Positions 31,767-41,144 of a DNA stretch of 48,322 nucleotides are shown here, in pieces; the first letter of the stretch is position 1, and every line of letters begins with the position of its first letter. Below the pieces are notes generated by a model, which saw only the letters and a program-made list of their open reading frames with translations, was not told where the DNA came from and searched no databases. The translations under genes and the position numbers were made by a program. Source of the stretch: Sedimentisphaerales bacterium (lineage in GTDB: Bacteria; Planctomycetota; Phycisphaerae; Sedimentisphaerales; Anaerohalosphaeraceae); assembly GCA_016926155.1 (NCBI GenBank), contig JAFGPC010000210.1, positions 1 through 48,322 of the forward strand, written 5' to 3'.

Positions 31767-32915
31767 ATGAAAAAGATTATTTTAATCGCCACATGTCTTG
31801 TCGTCGCTTGTGCCATGTTTCTGACCGGGTGCGGTTCCAGCTTTAACGGAGTCGGGATGAGCCTGAGCGGCCTGCCGCAGTTGTCGGACGCCCAGACCCG
31901 CTCGATCAGCCCGGAAAACTTTACCGGCGAAAAAGGAGCCGGCGGCATGGCCACCGAGGGCACCGGAGCCAACGCCGCCCGTGAACTGGGGCAGGGTTGG
32001 AAAGTGTCACCCTCGGTCCGCATCAAGAGCGGCGAAGTCTTTACACTAGCCGAGATCGAAGGATCCGGCGCGATCCAACACATCTGGATGACGCCCACGG
32101 GCAACTGGCGACACTGTATTCTCCGCATGTACTGGGATGGGGAGGAAACACCCAGCGTGGAAGTGCCCGTAGGCGATTTCTTTGCCAACGGCTGGTGCCG
32201 GTTTGCTCATGTCAATTCCCTGGCCGTCTGCGTCAATCCGGGCAGCGGCTTTAATTGTTACTGGACGATGCCCTTCCGCAAAAGTGCCCGTTTGACCTTT
32301 GAAAACATCGGGGAGGATATGACTCTCTATTACCAGATTGACTACACACTCACAAATATCCCCCAAGACATGGGATATCTGCACGCCCAGTTCCGACGCA
32401 GCAATCCACTGCCGGATAAGCAGGACTTTACCATTCTCGAGGGCGTCAAGGGCAAGGGACACTATGTCGGAACGTATATGTGCTGGGGATCAAATTCACC
32501 CGGCTGGTGGGGTGAAGGCGAGATCAAGTTCTTCATGGACGGTGATAAAAAATGGCCGACAATCTGTGGGACGGGAACGGAGGACTATTTCTGTGGTAGC
32601 TATGGCTTCGTCCGGCCAGGGACCAATGACTACATGGAATTCAGCACGGCCTATGCGGGTATGCCCCAGGCTGTTAAGCCGGACGACAACATCCTCAAGC
32701 AGCCTCGTTTCGGTCTGTACCGATGGCATATTAACGACCCGATCCGATTCGACTCGGACCTGCGCGTCACGATCCAGGCTCTCGGCTGGCAGTCGGGAGG
32801 ACGATACCTGCCTTTGAAAGATGATTTATCGTCAGTAGCTTTCTGGTACCAGACCGAGCCGCATGCGCCGTTCCCGGCCCTGCCGGCCAAGGACAAGCTG
32901 ACCGTGCAGTGGTAA
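31767..32915 (+). CDS. GH172 / DUF2961 family lipoprotein glycosidase
   Basis: Exported lipoprotein of 382 residues: signal peptide with lipobox FLTGC (Cys22), then a whole DUF2961 domain, now glycoside hydrolase family 172. Members include difructose-dianhydride synthase/hydrolase and alpha-arabinofuranosidases acting on arabinans. Family blocks seen: IQHIWMTPTG, MYWDGEETPSVEVPVGDFF, NCYWTMPFRKSARL, PGWWGEGEIKFFMDGD (E250, E252) and CGTGTEDYFCGSYGF (E272), which should hold the catalytic glutamates. Located outside the cytoplasm, so it probably processes polysaccharide. SD GGGAGG at 6 nt. The substrate cannot be told. Confidence 0.9.
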   Translation: MKKIILIATCLVVACAMFLTGCGSSFNGVGMSLSGLPQLSDAQTRSISPENFTGEKGAGGMATEGTGANAARELGQGWKVSPSVRIKSGEVFTLAEIEGSGAIQHIWMTPTGNWRHCILRMYWDGEETPSVEVPVGDFFANGWCRFAHVNSLAVCVNPGSGFNCYWTMPFRKSARLTFENIGEDMTLYYQIDYTLTNIPQDMGYLHAQFRRSNPLPDKQDFTILEGVKGKGHYVGTYMCWGSNSPGWWGEGEIKFFMDGDKKWPTICGTGTEDYFCGSYGFVRPGTNDYMEFSTAYAGMPQAVKPDDNILKQPRFGLYRWHINDPIRFDSDLRVTIQALGWQSGGRYLPLKDDLSSVAFWYQTEPHAPFPALPAKDKLTVQW

Positions 32916-33037
32916 GAAAATCTTCTTTATAGAAACGGCAATTAAGGACGGTCATATTGAACAATCGTATCATGTTAGATCGTTGCGATATGATCAGAAT
33001 CAAGCAATGGGCTTGACAGATAGAACGGGAGGCAGCG

Positions 33038-33328
33038 ATGACGAATGGAGCCATGGCGGGAGGGGCGGCGGCCGCAGCGGCCGCTTCGATTTCCAGCGCC
33101 ATCAAGGCCAGCGGGGCGATTGTCCGAATTGAGCCGCATGAGTTCGTCGATCTGGTCTGTCGGATCAACGATCCCATTGTTGTCTGGTCACCGCCGGGCT
33201 TTTTGACGCCTTATAAATACATCACCTGTTATAAAGGCCTGTACTTTTTCGCCAAAAGCAAGACCCAGTTAACGATCCCTGCCAGCGCTGAAATCATCTG
33301 CGCCCGAAAAATCTGGATCCCGGAGTAA
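33038..33328 (+). CDS. Hypothetical 96-aa protein with Ala-rich N-terminus
   Basis: ATG 33038 has GGGAGG at 5 nt. The first 30 residues (MTNGAMAGGAAAAAAASISS and on) are Ala/Gly-rich and weakly hydrophobic. The rest is a compact beta-type sequence with VDLVCRINDPIVVWSPPGF, YKYITCYKGLYFFAKSK and a final ICARKIWIPE; the Cys residues are spread, with no metal pattern. I recognise no family. The underlying DNA has a repeated GCGGCCGC palindrome in the Ala stretch. It lies 122 bp after the GH172 gene and its stop is 6 bp from that of the convergent SGNH gene. Confidence 0.68.
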   Translation: MTNGAMAGGAAAAAAASISSAIKASGAIVRIEPHEFVDLVCRINDPIVVWSPPGFLTPYKYITCYKGLYFFAKSKTQLTIPASAEIICARKIWIPE

Positions 33329-33334
33329 CGCTAG

Positions 33335-34618
33335 TCAGTCCACAACTTCGCCCAATACCAGAATCGCGCCGGCATACCAGGCCCTATCGTCAAAGCGTTT
33401 CGGATCGTCTATCTTCTCATTGCGTCTGGCCAGAATGGCCGCCTTATCCGGCTGATCCGGATGGATCTCCAATTCGACCGTATGAATCCCCTCTTTCAAG
33501 CCCCTCGCTATGGTCAGCGTGGCCAGTCGATGATAGGTGCAATAGGCATCAAACCGCGGTCTGACAATCGGATCCTGATCGTCTACCCGTACAATCACCT
33601 GCCCGCAATCGGGTCCCAGCAGATCGTACATTTCCGCCGCTGTACCCCGGAATCGAAATCGGATCGTCTGTCCCGGCTGATCGGCCTTGTACAACACGGG
33701 CATCCGATTGGAAAATCTTCTGGCCAAACCATGTGTTTCGGGATTTAGCTTTTCCCATCCTTCGGACAGCATCTCCGACTGTAAGGGAACCATTGTCGCG
33801 TTTTCCCAGTTGTCGGGGACAAATGGCTCCTTCAACGTGTGTGGCCCTTTGCTGCCTTTACCGGTAATCCGCTTCATCGAGCGGACCACGGCCTGAAGAT
33901 ACAGCTCGTGACCTGTTTCCACATAGGGATGAACTCCATCGGGTGAGAAAACGATCCGATTCCCGAGTTTCTCACGTTCGGCATCGGTACTGGGCTGTTT
34001 GCCCGTAAAGATCACCTTGTTCTGGGCGGTCAGCCGGGCCACTTCAAAGCCCATATGAATCGTTGGAATCCTATAATGATCGGCAATTCGCTCCATCGCA
34101 CCGGCGGCCCGCGGATATCGGCCTTGCTGCAGGTCGCTGCACATCCCCTCCACCAGTGTATACACAAAACAGATATCCGTTTTTGGGTCGGCCTGCCAGG
34201 TCTTGCGAACGATTCCTTCCATGGATCGAAAGATCTGCTCGGGAGCTGTCCCGCCATCATTAACCGCAAACTCGACAAACAGCAAGTCCGGTTTGTGCCG
34301 CAGAACATCGTTCTCCAGACGATATACACCCAGATCCGATCCGGTACCACCTATGGCCGCATTGATTTCACTGACCTGTGCATGAGGATACGTTTGCCGA
34401 AACCATTCCAAGGTCTTGACCCGCCAGCCGGGCTGGGCGGTAATGCTGCCACCCAGATAGGCAATCCTCACCGAACCGCCTTCCTTCAATTTATCCAGGA
34501 CATTTGGCAAGCCCTCCCTAGGACGGCACTCGACCGCCTCGCGAAGCACTGTATCTGCCCGGGTACAAACCGGAAGAATCAAAAAGAATACCGATATGAT
34601 CCACCCACTGCGATACAT
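33335..34618 (-). CDS. Secreted SGNH/GDSL-type hydrolase
   Basis: Exported esterase-like protein of 427 residues. Signal peptide 1-21 (ending CTRA before DTV). SGNH blocks: LGGSIT (nucleophile S58), AAIGGTGSD (oxyanion Gly), FAVND (N120) and DGVHP (D227, H230). A C-terminal beta domain (about 265-427: IRFRFRGTAAEMYDLLGPDC) looks like a carbohydrate-binding or jelly-roll module. Family members deacetylate glycans such as xylan or rhamnogalacturonan. It is the last gene of the co-directional run below the SPFH cluster (44 bp gap), and together with the GH172 gene points to polysaccharide breakdown. Confidence 0.88.
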   Translation of the reverse strand: MYRSGWIISVFFLILPVCTRADTVLREAVECRPREGLPNVLDKLKEGGSVRIAYLGGSITAQPGWRVKTLEWFRQTYPHAQVSEINAAIGGTGSDLGVYRLENDVLRHKPDLLFVEFAVNDGGTAPEQIFRSMEGIVRKTWQADPKTDICFVYTLVEGMCSDLQQGRYPRAAGAMERIADHYRIPTIHMGFEVARLTAQNKVIFTGKQPSTDAEREKLGNRIVFSPDGVHPYVETGHELYLQAVVRSMKRITGKGSKGPHTLKEPFVPDNWENATMVPLQSEMLSEGWEKLNPETHGLARRFSNRMPVLYKADQPGQTIRFRFRGTAAEMYDLLGPDCGQVIVRVDDQDPIVRPRFDAYCTYHRLATLTIARGLKEGIHTVELEIHPDQPDKAAILARRNEKIDDPKRFDDRAWYAGAILVLGEVVD

Positions 34619-34663
34619 AACACCCTCCCAAATAAAATAAACTCGTACAATAAAAAAAACAGA

Positions 34664-36463
34664 TCAGGGATTTGGAGCAAAGGCGCCGGTCTGCGCACTT
34701 TCCTCAACCTGCTTGAGCCATTCGGCTTCCTGTTCCTGAAGCTGCTTGAATAATTCCGGTCGTTCCACCTGAATGCGTCCTATTAAACTCTGTTTTAAGG
34801 CCACGGGATAGAACGGATCTTCCATGAACTGTCGAAATGATTGATACTTGAGAAATCCGAAGCTGGGCAGGCCCATTCGCCCCTGTTCCACTTCGCCGGA
34901 TCTGGCCTGATACGCCTTATAGATCTCCTCGGCCCATTGCTCGTATCCCTGGGCCTGACTGTCTTTGCGAAGGGAATAGTAATAATATCCTAACCGAAGC
35001 GAAAAGATAATCTGCTCGGTTGCATCCTTTGGTCCGATCGAACTTTCCTGTTCATGGAGGATGCGATCCCGGACCCACTCAATCAGTGGTTTCTGATAGT
35101 CCGCTTTAAACCGGATATCTTCGGTGTCGGCTCCATATTCGCGACGAAGCTGAGTATAGATTCGGGCCGCCTTACGGCGATAGCCGGCCCGATAGAAGGA
35201 ATGGACTGCATTTTCCAAAAAATTGCGATGTCCACCCCGTACTGCCTTGGGATTGCCTTTTTCCAGATTGACGTACTTGTCAATGCTCCTTTCCCAGGCC
35301 TGGTTGCAACTGTCAAACATTGCCAGATCGGGCAATGTCAAGACCGTTTCCTGTCCTTGTCCTGTCGGATAGATCACCATATCCCCGGTACGATACAGAG
35401 ATTGCAGCGAGTGGAAGACAATCCGATCCGTGTTCTTTTCGTCAATTGAATAGGTCTCCGGCTTGCCGGCCACCTTCAATCCCAGCGATGCCCAGTAAAT
35501 CGCGTGAGTATCCGGATGTTCCCAGTTCAGCGGCATCCGATCATTCGGATCCTCGATATTCACCCGACCATACGTATGATTCATTTCCTGCATAAAAGAG
35601 ATATCGTATTTCCACTCCCTGCGAAGCACATAGGATTTGGCGAACAGGTCGAACTGTTCCAGGGTGGGGGTATCCCGATATTTGTCAATCACGGAAAATG
35701 CCGCCGGTTTGTATTTTTTGGGTTGTTCCCTCAATCCAAGATACTTCTTGGCGAACTCCATTGGCTCGACGCCTGTAAAAACCGAATCGGCATTCTTTAA
35801 CTCTTCCACAAATGCAGCGACTGTCTCATTGGTAAGCAGACGATCCCATTCCTGCGGCGCGTTACTCAATTGTTCAAAATATTCATTCGTTTCCGGCTGT
35901 CCAAGCAACCGACGCATTTCCAGGGCCAACTCCCGTTTATAGTATCGGTGACAGTCATCACTCAACGCCCCCATCTTGTGCTGGAATATCCAGGCCAGCT
36001 CACGGTAAAGGATGATGCTTTGGGGATTCATGGGAATACCGCGGTCCCGCAGTAATTCCAGACCATTGCGGACCCATCGCCATCTCTCTTCCCATTGCTC
36101 GGCGGGGACCGCCACAGAGATGTTATACGCCATGTTCCAGGCATGAAACACCCATACTGTCGAAAAGCGGGGTTGTAAAACCGTGATCCATTCGGCCAGT
36201 TGTTTGGCATCGAAAAACAAGCCTTCTTCCTTGAGTCGATCGGCCCGGATCCACAACACATCGACCACCAACCCGCGAAAGGCGCCCATCGCCACTGTGG
36301 CAAACGCCAGAGAAGGCGGGGCATTCTCCAAAGAGGCGTTGACCACCAAACCCATGTCTTCACGCGCCTGATGGATGCCGGGAAGCATCAGGGAACCGCC
36401 CAGGAGCAATCCCAGCCCGACAACCACACACAACACGATGATGATGTTGTCCTTCACAGTCAT
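34664..36463 (-). CDS. Large membrane-anchored protein of unknown family, linked to the ABC transporter
   Basis: From ATG 36463 (AGAAGGA before it), 8 nt after the ABC permease stop; 599 residues. An N-terminal TM (about 5-24), then a mainly helical body. Notable stretches: MGAFRGLVVDVLWIRADRLK near residue 60, VFHAWNMAYNISVAVP, ILYRELAWIFQHKMG, and a Trp/Tyr-rich centre; the C-terminal third has TPR-like helix pairs (AVHSFYRAGYRRKAARIYTQ). No enzyme motif is visible. I do not recognise the family; the gene is probably a planctomycete-specific partner of the ABC-2 transporter, with the body outside the cytoplasm. Confidence 0.82.
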   Translation of the reverse strand: MTVKDNIIIVLCVVVGLGLLLGGSLMLPGIHQAREDMGLVVNASLENAPPSLAFATVAMGAFRGLVVDVLWIRADRLKEEGLFFDAKQLAEWITVLQPRFSTVWVFHAWNMAYNISVAVPAEQWEERWRWVRNGLELLRDRGIPMNPQSIILYRELAWIFQHKMGALSDDCHRYYKRELALEMRRLLGQPETNEYFEQLSNAPQEWDRLLTNETVAAFVEELKNADSVFTGVEPMEFAKKYLGLREQPKKYKPAAFSVIDKYRDTPTLEQFDLFAKSYVLRREWKYDISFMQEMNHTYGRVNIEDPNDRMPLNWEHPDTHAIYWASLGLKVAGKPETYSIDEKNTDRIVFHSLQSLYRTGDMVIYPTGQGQETVLTLPDLAMFDSCNQAWERSIDKYVNLEKGNPKAVRGGHRNFLENAVHSFYRAGYRRKAARIYTQLRREYGADTEDIRFKADYQKPLIEWVRDRILHEQESSIGPKDATEQIIFSLRLGYYYYSLRKDSQAQGYEQWAEEIYKAYQARSGEVEQGRMGLPSFGFLKYQSFRQFMEDPFYPVALKQSLIGRIQVERPELFKQLQEQEAEWLKQVEESAQTGAFAPNP

Positions 36464-36471
36464 TCCTTCTT

Positions 36472-37848
36472 CTACACGGAGGTCTTCGCCAACTCCCGAT
36501 GTTGGAAGATGAAAACTCCCAACAATAAAAGCAATCCCCCCTTGATAAAGACCGTCAGCAAATAGACCTTTCCCAGGAATAACCACCCAAGGGTGCGGCC
36601 TTCGAGAATGAAGCGGGTCGGATTATACGCCTCGTCAAATTTGGGAAGAAACCATAACACCGGACGAATGGTAAACTGATACAGTATGGCAAAGGCGGCG
36701 CTTACAAAGTCGATTGATTCTATAATGAAGCCATTGACTGTGCCGGTCAGAAACACCGCCATACAGACCAAAACCGCAACCGGAAAAGAAAGCCATGTCG
36801 AAGCCGACACGCCTATCACCGCCAGAAAAACCAGACGGCTGAGAATCAACAATTCAGCTCGGATAAAGTTCCCCGTGAATGTGCCCGACCGATACAGCAA
36901 CTGCACGTCTTCGGCTACAATGGTAACCAGGCTAATCGCCGGATTGTTCTGAAGTTCAACCGATACATAGCCATCTTCGGCCACGACATCGGCCGGGATG
37001 GAAAACTCCACAAAGGTTCGCACCGGATCCGGCCGAGAGACATAATAAGGGCGCGTTTTGGCTTGAAGCCGCCCTGATGCATCAACAGATCGAAAATCCC
37101 CGATTCGCCAGTTGCCGTACACCTGATCATCCGAAGGAGAAGGAAGCCCGCGAAGTTTATATCGAATAAAAATCATTTCGTTCGGATCGCTTACCCGCAC
37201 ATTCTCGAACTCCCATTTTCGAACATACCCAAGCGGGATTGACTTGGCCGCACTGAGAGCCTCATTGCGCAGGACCTCCATCACCTGCTCCCGCGTCATA
37301 TCCTCGGGCAAGCGATTGTCTTCCTTAAGCTGTTCGTAGCGGCGACGTGACTGCTGTTCAATCTCATCCGGGTCCAAACTGGTCTCGAGTCGGGTGCGCG
37401 AGGTGAAAAATTCGCGATTTACTTTTTCAAGCTCCGCTCCTTCGGCTCGGCTCATGCGAGGCATGAACAGAGCGAGACCATAAATAATCACGCCGAACAC
37501 GGTAAGCAGCATAACATCCAGCATGACCACCCCCAGCAATTTTCCGGTCACAATTTCGAATCGCCGGATGGGTTTGCTGACGACCAGAAAGATGTGTTTT
37601 CGTCGCAGGTCGTTGGTTACTGTATACACCGATACGATTATCGTCAGAACACATAACAAAAGACTCGTCAAAGACATGGAATAACTGACGAAGGTCTGCA
37701 CCTTACCCAAAGCCGTCTGGTCGCCGGTTGCCGTCATGCTCATCAGGGGAAGCAGAATCAGCAGAAGCACGATGACCACCACCGCTACTCGCATACGAAT
37801 CGCCTGGGAGAGGGTATTTTGGGCAATCGCCCAGATCCTACGAAACAT
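36472..37848 (-). CDS. ABC-2 type transporter permease with large extracytoplasmic domain
   Basis: 458 residues from ATG 37848 (GAGGAGG at 6 nt; ATG 37854 sits on the SD itself). One TM near the N-terminus (about 20-38), two more near 55-75 and 98-125, a long soluble loop (about 125-335) rich in charged residues, then three or four C-terminal TMs (about 340-450). This matches ABC-2 permeases with a periplasmic domain. The NDLRRKHIFLVVSKPIRRFE block is the coupling-helix-like stretch common in NatB/GldG-type permeases. It overlaps the ATPase gene by 11 bp, so the pair works together. Substrate unknown. Confidence 0.88.
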   Translation of the reverse strand: MFRRIWAIAQNTLSQAIRMRVAVVVIVLLLILLPLMSMTATGDQTALGKVQTFVSYSMSLTSLLLCVLTIIVSVYTVTNDLRRKHIFLVVSKPIRRFEIVTGKLLGVVMLDVMLLTVFGVIIYGLALFMPRMSRAEGAELEKVNREFFTSRTRLETSLDPDEIEQQSRRRYEQLKEDNRLPEDMTREQVMEVLRNEALSAAKSIPLGYVRKWEFENVRVSDPNEMIFIRYKLRGLPSPSDDQVYGNWRIGDFRSVDASGRLQAKTRPYYVSRPDPVRTFVEFSIPADVVAEDGYVSVELQNNPAISLVTIVAEDVQLLYRSGTFTGNFIRAELLILSRLVFLAVIGVSASTWLSFPVAVLVCMAVFLTGTVNGFIIESIDFVSAAFAILYQFTIRPVLWFLPKFDEAYNPTRFILEGRTLGWLFLGKVYLLTVFIKGGLLLLLGVFIFQHRELAKTSV

Positions 37849-39121
37849 CCTCATCCTCCTCGGAGGAGTCCGGACGGGTGATTTCCGTACCAGCGTCCCC
37901 GGATTGGCCCTTATCGGGGCCGATCAACGACTCAAGTACACTTTTACGAACCGTTTCATCCCCCACCTGTTCCATCGATTTGTCTGTGGGAACGGAGGTT
38001 AGCTCTGTGGCTTGTGTTTCTTCCAAGCGAACGACCGGTTCCATCTTCTGTTTCGCCAAACGGCTCAGCAACTCCCTGTCTTCCCTTGGAGCCTGTGACT
38101 TCTCTTCGGTATGAACCTTCTCAAGCATCGCGTCTCCCTGAGGCACCAATTCCATCGAGGCGCTGACTAGCTGGTCCAGTAAAGCTGTGGTTTTTTCCTG
38201 TTGCTCCCGGGCCAGAAAATCGCCGATCTTGGTCGTGCTAACAGCACCGCTGGTCGGAAGTTTTTCCTGCTGTGCTTTGGTAACAATCCGGATAAAAAAC
38301 TCTTCCAGCTTGTCCATCGGCGAACTCATTTCCACGTCGGTTTTTTCTTCCGTGATGATCTGACGAATCCGACCCAATGCCTGATCGCTCAACGGTCCGG
38401 TCACAATCTGATTGCGGTTGCTCTGCTGCAGGAGAGATCGAACGGAACCTTCCACCTGCATCCGCCCGCCATACAGGATTCCGATCCGATCACACACATC
38501 TTCTACATCCGCCAGCAAATGACTACACAGCAGAATTGTTTTTCCTCGTCTGGCCAGATTTAAAATCAAGTCCTTGATCTGGCGCGTTCCGATCGGATCC
38601 ATTCCCGAAGTCGGTTCATCGAGGATCAGTAGCTCCGGATCATTGATCAACGCTTGCGCCAGACCGATTCGACGTGCCATTCCCTTGGAAAACGTACCTA
38701 CAGGACGATTGGCCATCCCCATCAAGCCGACCATCTCCAGCAGTGCTTCTATCCGATTGTTTCGCACATGGTTCGGCAATCCGAATAATTTACCGAAAAA
38801 ATCCAGTGTTTCCCGTGCGCTCAGGTAGGGATATAGATAGGATTCTTCCGGAAGATATCCAATCCGACGGCTGATCAAGGGATCGCCTGTCGTTCCTCCC
38901 AGCACCAGTGCTCTTCCCTTGCTCGGATGCAGCAGATTTAAAAGCATCTTCAAAGTGGTTGTCTTGCCCGATCCATTGGGGCCCAAAAAACCGTAAATCT
39001 CGTTGTGCCGCACCTTCAGGTTCAGCCCATCGACAGCGACGACTTTGGCCCGTCCCCACAGATCGCGAAAAACCTTTGTCAACGAAAATGTCTCAATCGC
39101 ATATTGCGCTTCGGCTACCAC
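37838..39121 (-). CDS. ABC transporter ATP-binding protein with long C-terminal extension
   Basis: 427 residues. ABC core (about 1-235): Walker A GPNGSGKT (47-54), signature FSKGMARR (144), Walker B LLILDEP (D168, E169), H-loop SHLLADVEDVCDR. This is the CcmA/NatA/GldA-like group partnered with ABC-2 permeases. Residues about 240-427 form an unusual extension: a regulatory-type region with VTGPLSDQALGRIRQII, then a disordered, Glu/Gln/Ser-rich tail ending in acidic EEDEDVS. Gap of 16 bp to the P-type ATPase gene upstream; overlaps the permease by 11 bp. Confidence 0.92.
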   Translation of the reverse strand: MVAEAQYAIETFSLTKVFRDLWGRAKVVAVDGLNLKVRHNEIYGFLGPNGSGKTTTLKMLLNLLHPSKGRALVLGGTTGDPLISRRIGYLPEESYLYPYLSARETLDFFGKLFGLPNHVRNNRIEALLEMVGLMGMANRPVGTFSKGMARRIGLAQALINDPELLILDEPTSGMDPIGTRQIKDLILNLARRGKTILLCSHLLADVEDVCDRIGILYGGRMQVEGSVRSLLQQSNRNQIVTGPLSDQALGRIRQIITEEKTDVEMSSPMDKLEEFFIRIVTKAQQEKLPTSGAVSTTKIGDFLAREQQEKTTALLDQLVSASMELVPQGDAMLEKVHTEEKSQAPREDRELLSRLAKQKMEPVVRLEETQATELTSVPTDKSMEQVGDETVRKSVLESLIGPDKGQSGDAGTEITRPDSSEEDEDVS

Positions 39122-39137
39122 GACAACCCCTTACTCT

Positions 39138-41081
39138 TTATCCTTCGACTGTCGCATGATGCGGTGCCAGATCCTCGCCAAACCGAACTAATCGGGCGCT
39201 GTTGAAGATGACTACCACCGATCCACTCAGGTGAACCACTGCCGCCAGGATCGGATTCAACAATCCACCGGCCGCCGCAAACACTCCTACCACTATATAC
39301 AGAATCCCGAACAAAAGGTTCTGATTGATTACCGAACGTGTCCGTCGGGATAAACGTACCAAGAACGGCAACCGGCGTAGATCATCGCTCATTAATGCGA
39401 TCGACGCAGAATTGATGGCCACGTCGCTGCCGGCTGCTCCCATCGCAATACCCAGGTCTCCTGCCGCCAGTGCCGGAGCATCATTGATCCCATCCCCGAC
39501 CACGGCCACCGTATGGCCATCCTTACGCACCCGTTCAACAACCGCCAACTTGTCCTGCGGCAGACAGTGCGCCTTGTAATCCGTACATCCCAGTTCCAGC
39601 GATACGCGGTTGGCCACCTCTTTGCGGTCTCCGGTCAGCATGGTAATCCGCTTAATCCCGGTTTCTGTCAATTGCCGGACGGCGGCCTGGGCTTCGGGAC
39701 GGGCCTTGTCCTGTAATCCGATCCAACCGACACATTGTCCGTCAAACGCCACGTACAGCGTACTGAATCCCTGCTCCTCGTGCAACGAAGGATTGGACAC
39801 CACATGAACATCAATCTGGTTTTCCTGCAGAAAACTGTCTCGGCCGATCATCACATTGATGTCGTCGACCTTCGCTGTAACGCCCTTGCCCGGCACCTCT
39901 GTAAAATCGGCCGTTTCGGCCAGGGTAACATTCGCTTCCCGTGCCAGACCAACCAGGGCTCTGGCGGCGGGGTGCTTGCTCAGTTTTTCCGCCGAAGCGG
40001 CCAGTCGCAACATCTGGGCCGGTTCCACACCCTCGGCCGGCTCTATTTTAGTCACATACAACTGCCCTGTCGTCAGGGTGCCGGTCTTGTCAAAGACGAT
40101 TGCCGTCACCTTACCCGCAATTTCCAGCAGACTGACATTCTTAATCAGAACACCTACCCGAGCCGCCGCTGATAAGGCGGCTACCATCGCTGTAGGCGTC
40201 GCCAGGATCAGGGCACACGGACAGGACACAATCAGCGCCGAAATGGCATACTCCACTTTGCCCGTAAAGAACCAGATAATAGCGGCAATCATCAGCATCG
40301 TCGGCACATACCATTTGATATGTTTGTCGATAATCCGCATCACCGGAAGCTGAGTCTTTTCGGCCTCCATAATCAAATGCTGCACCTTGCCCAGCGTCGT
40401 ATCTTCGCCCGCTTTGGTTACCACCACATCCAGGGCCCCGGTCAGATTGGTTGTCCCGGCAAAGACCTGCATCCCCGGAACCTTATCCACAGGAAGCGAT
40501 TCACCGGTAATGGTCGCCTCGTTCACGGAACTTACACCACCGGCTACTTCGCCGTCGGCGGGGATATTGTCGCCAGGACGTACGCGCACCACGTTACCCG
40601 GCACCAGGGTGCTGACCTGCACCTCTTCCTCCACGCCGTCTTTCCGAATCCGATGGGCCGTGGTTGGAGTCAACTTGATCAGCGACTCAATTGAGGCGCG
40701 TGCCCCGAGTGCGGTTCGCGTTTCCATCAGCTCACTGAGCAACATGATAAAGCCGACTACGCCGGCTTCGATATACTGACCGTTGGCAAATGCCGCCACA
40801 ATAGCCAACGCTACCAACTCGTCCATGTGCATATGACCATGCAGGACACACCGCAAGGCATGCCACACCACCGGCGCCCCTAAAAGAATCGCACCGAACA
40901 TGGCACAAAGATTGGCGGGGGCAAAATTGTCGCCATAAAACCATGGGGCGATCTTGCTGTCCAGCAGAAGTACTCCTCCGGCCAGTGTGCCCAGCATAGC
41001 CAGGCTTACACGAATCTGCCGCCCTTTTGTCTTTTCTCCTGTTAACTCCTGTTCTTTTATGCCAATCAGTTGATGAGCCAT
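39138..41081 (-). CDS. P1B-type heavy-metal translocating ATPase
   Basis: Metal-exporting ATPase of 647 residues from ATG 41081 (GAGAG at 7 nt; ATG 41093 lacks an SD). Actuator TGES (193-196), metal-path CPC in the membrane helix (287-289), phosphorylation site DKTGTLTTG (D331), HP motif KHPAARAL, hinge TGDRKEVA and GDGINDAPAL. There is no N-terminal HMA domain and no Cys/His tail. The last helices read INQNLLFGILY and HLSGSVVVIFNSARL, unlike the classic Cu (MxxSS) pattern; Zn/Cd or Mn are possible. The metal is not settled. It sits between HflK-like and ABC genes in one run. Confidence 0.92.
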   Translation of the reverse strand: MAHQLIGIKEQELTGEKTKGRQIRVSLAMLGTLAGGVLLLDSKIAPWFYGDNFAPANLCAMFGAILLGAPVVWHALRCVLHGHMHMDELVALAIVAAFANGQYIEAGVVGFIMLLSELMETRTALGARASIESLIKLTPTTAHRIRKDGVEEEVQVSTLVPGNVVRVRPGDNIPADGEVAGGVSSVNEATITGESLPVDKVPGMQVFAGTTNLTGALDVVVTKAGEDTTLGKVQHLIMEAEKTQLPVMRIIDKHIKWYVPTMLMIAAIIWFFTGKVEYAISALIVSCPCALILATPTAMVAALSAAARVGVLIKNVSLLEIAGKVTAIVFDKTGTLTTGQLYVTKIEPAEGVEPAQMLRLAASAEKLSKHPAARALVGLAREANVTLAETADFTEVPGKGVTAKVDDINVMIGRDSFLQENQIDVHVVSNPSLHEEQGFSTLYVAFDGQCVGWIGLQDKARPEAQAAVRQLTETGIKRITMLTGDRKEVANRVSLELGCTDYKAHCLPQDKLAVVERVRKDGHTVAVVGDGINDAPALAAGDLGIAMGAAGSDVAINSASIALMSDDLRRLPFLVRLSRRTRSVINQNLLFGILYIVVGVFAAAGGLLNPILAAVVHLSGSVVVIFNSARLVRFGEDLAPHHATVEG

Positions 41082-41144
41082 CGGTTCTCTCATTTGAACA
41101 ATGTCTTTGTCACTTATGCAACGAATCCTGTTGCAAAGGTTCGT

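Noticed and set aside
36464-36586. Upstream extension of the 599-residue anchored protein
   Set aside because: It would lie inside the ABC permease gene; the ATG at 36463 begins a typical TM N-terminus.
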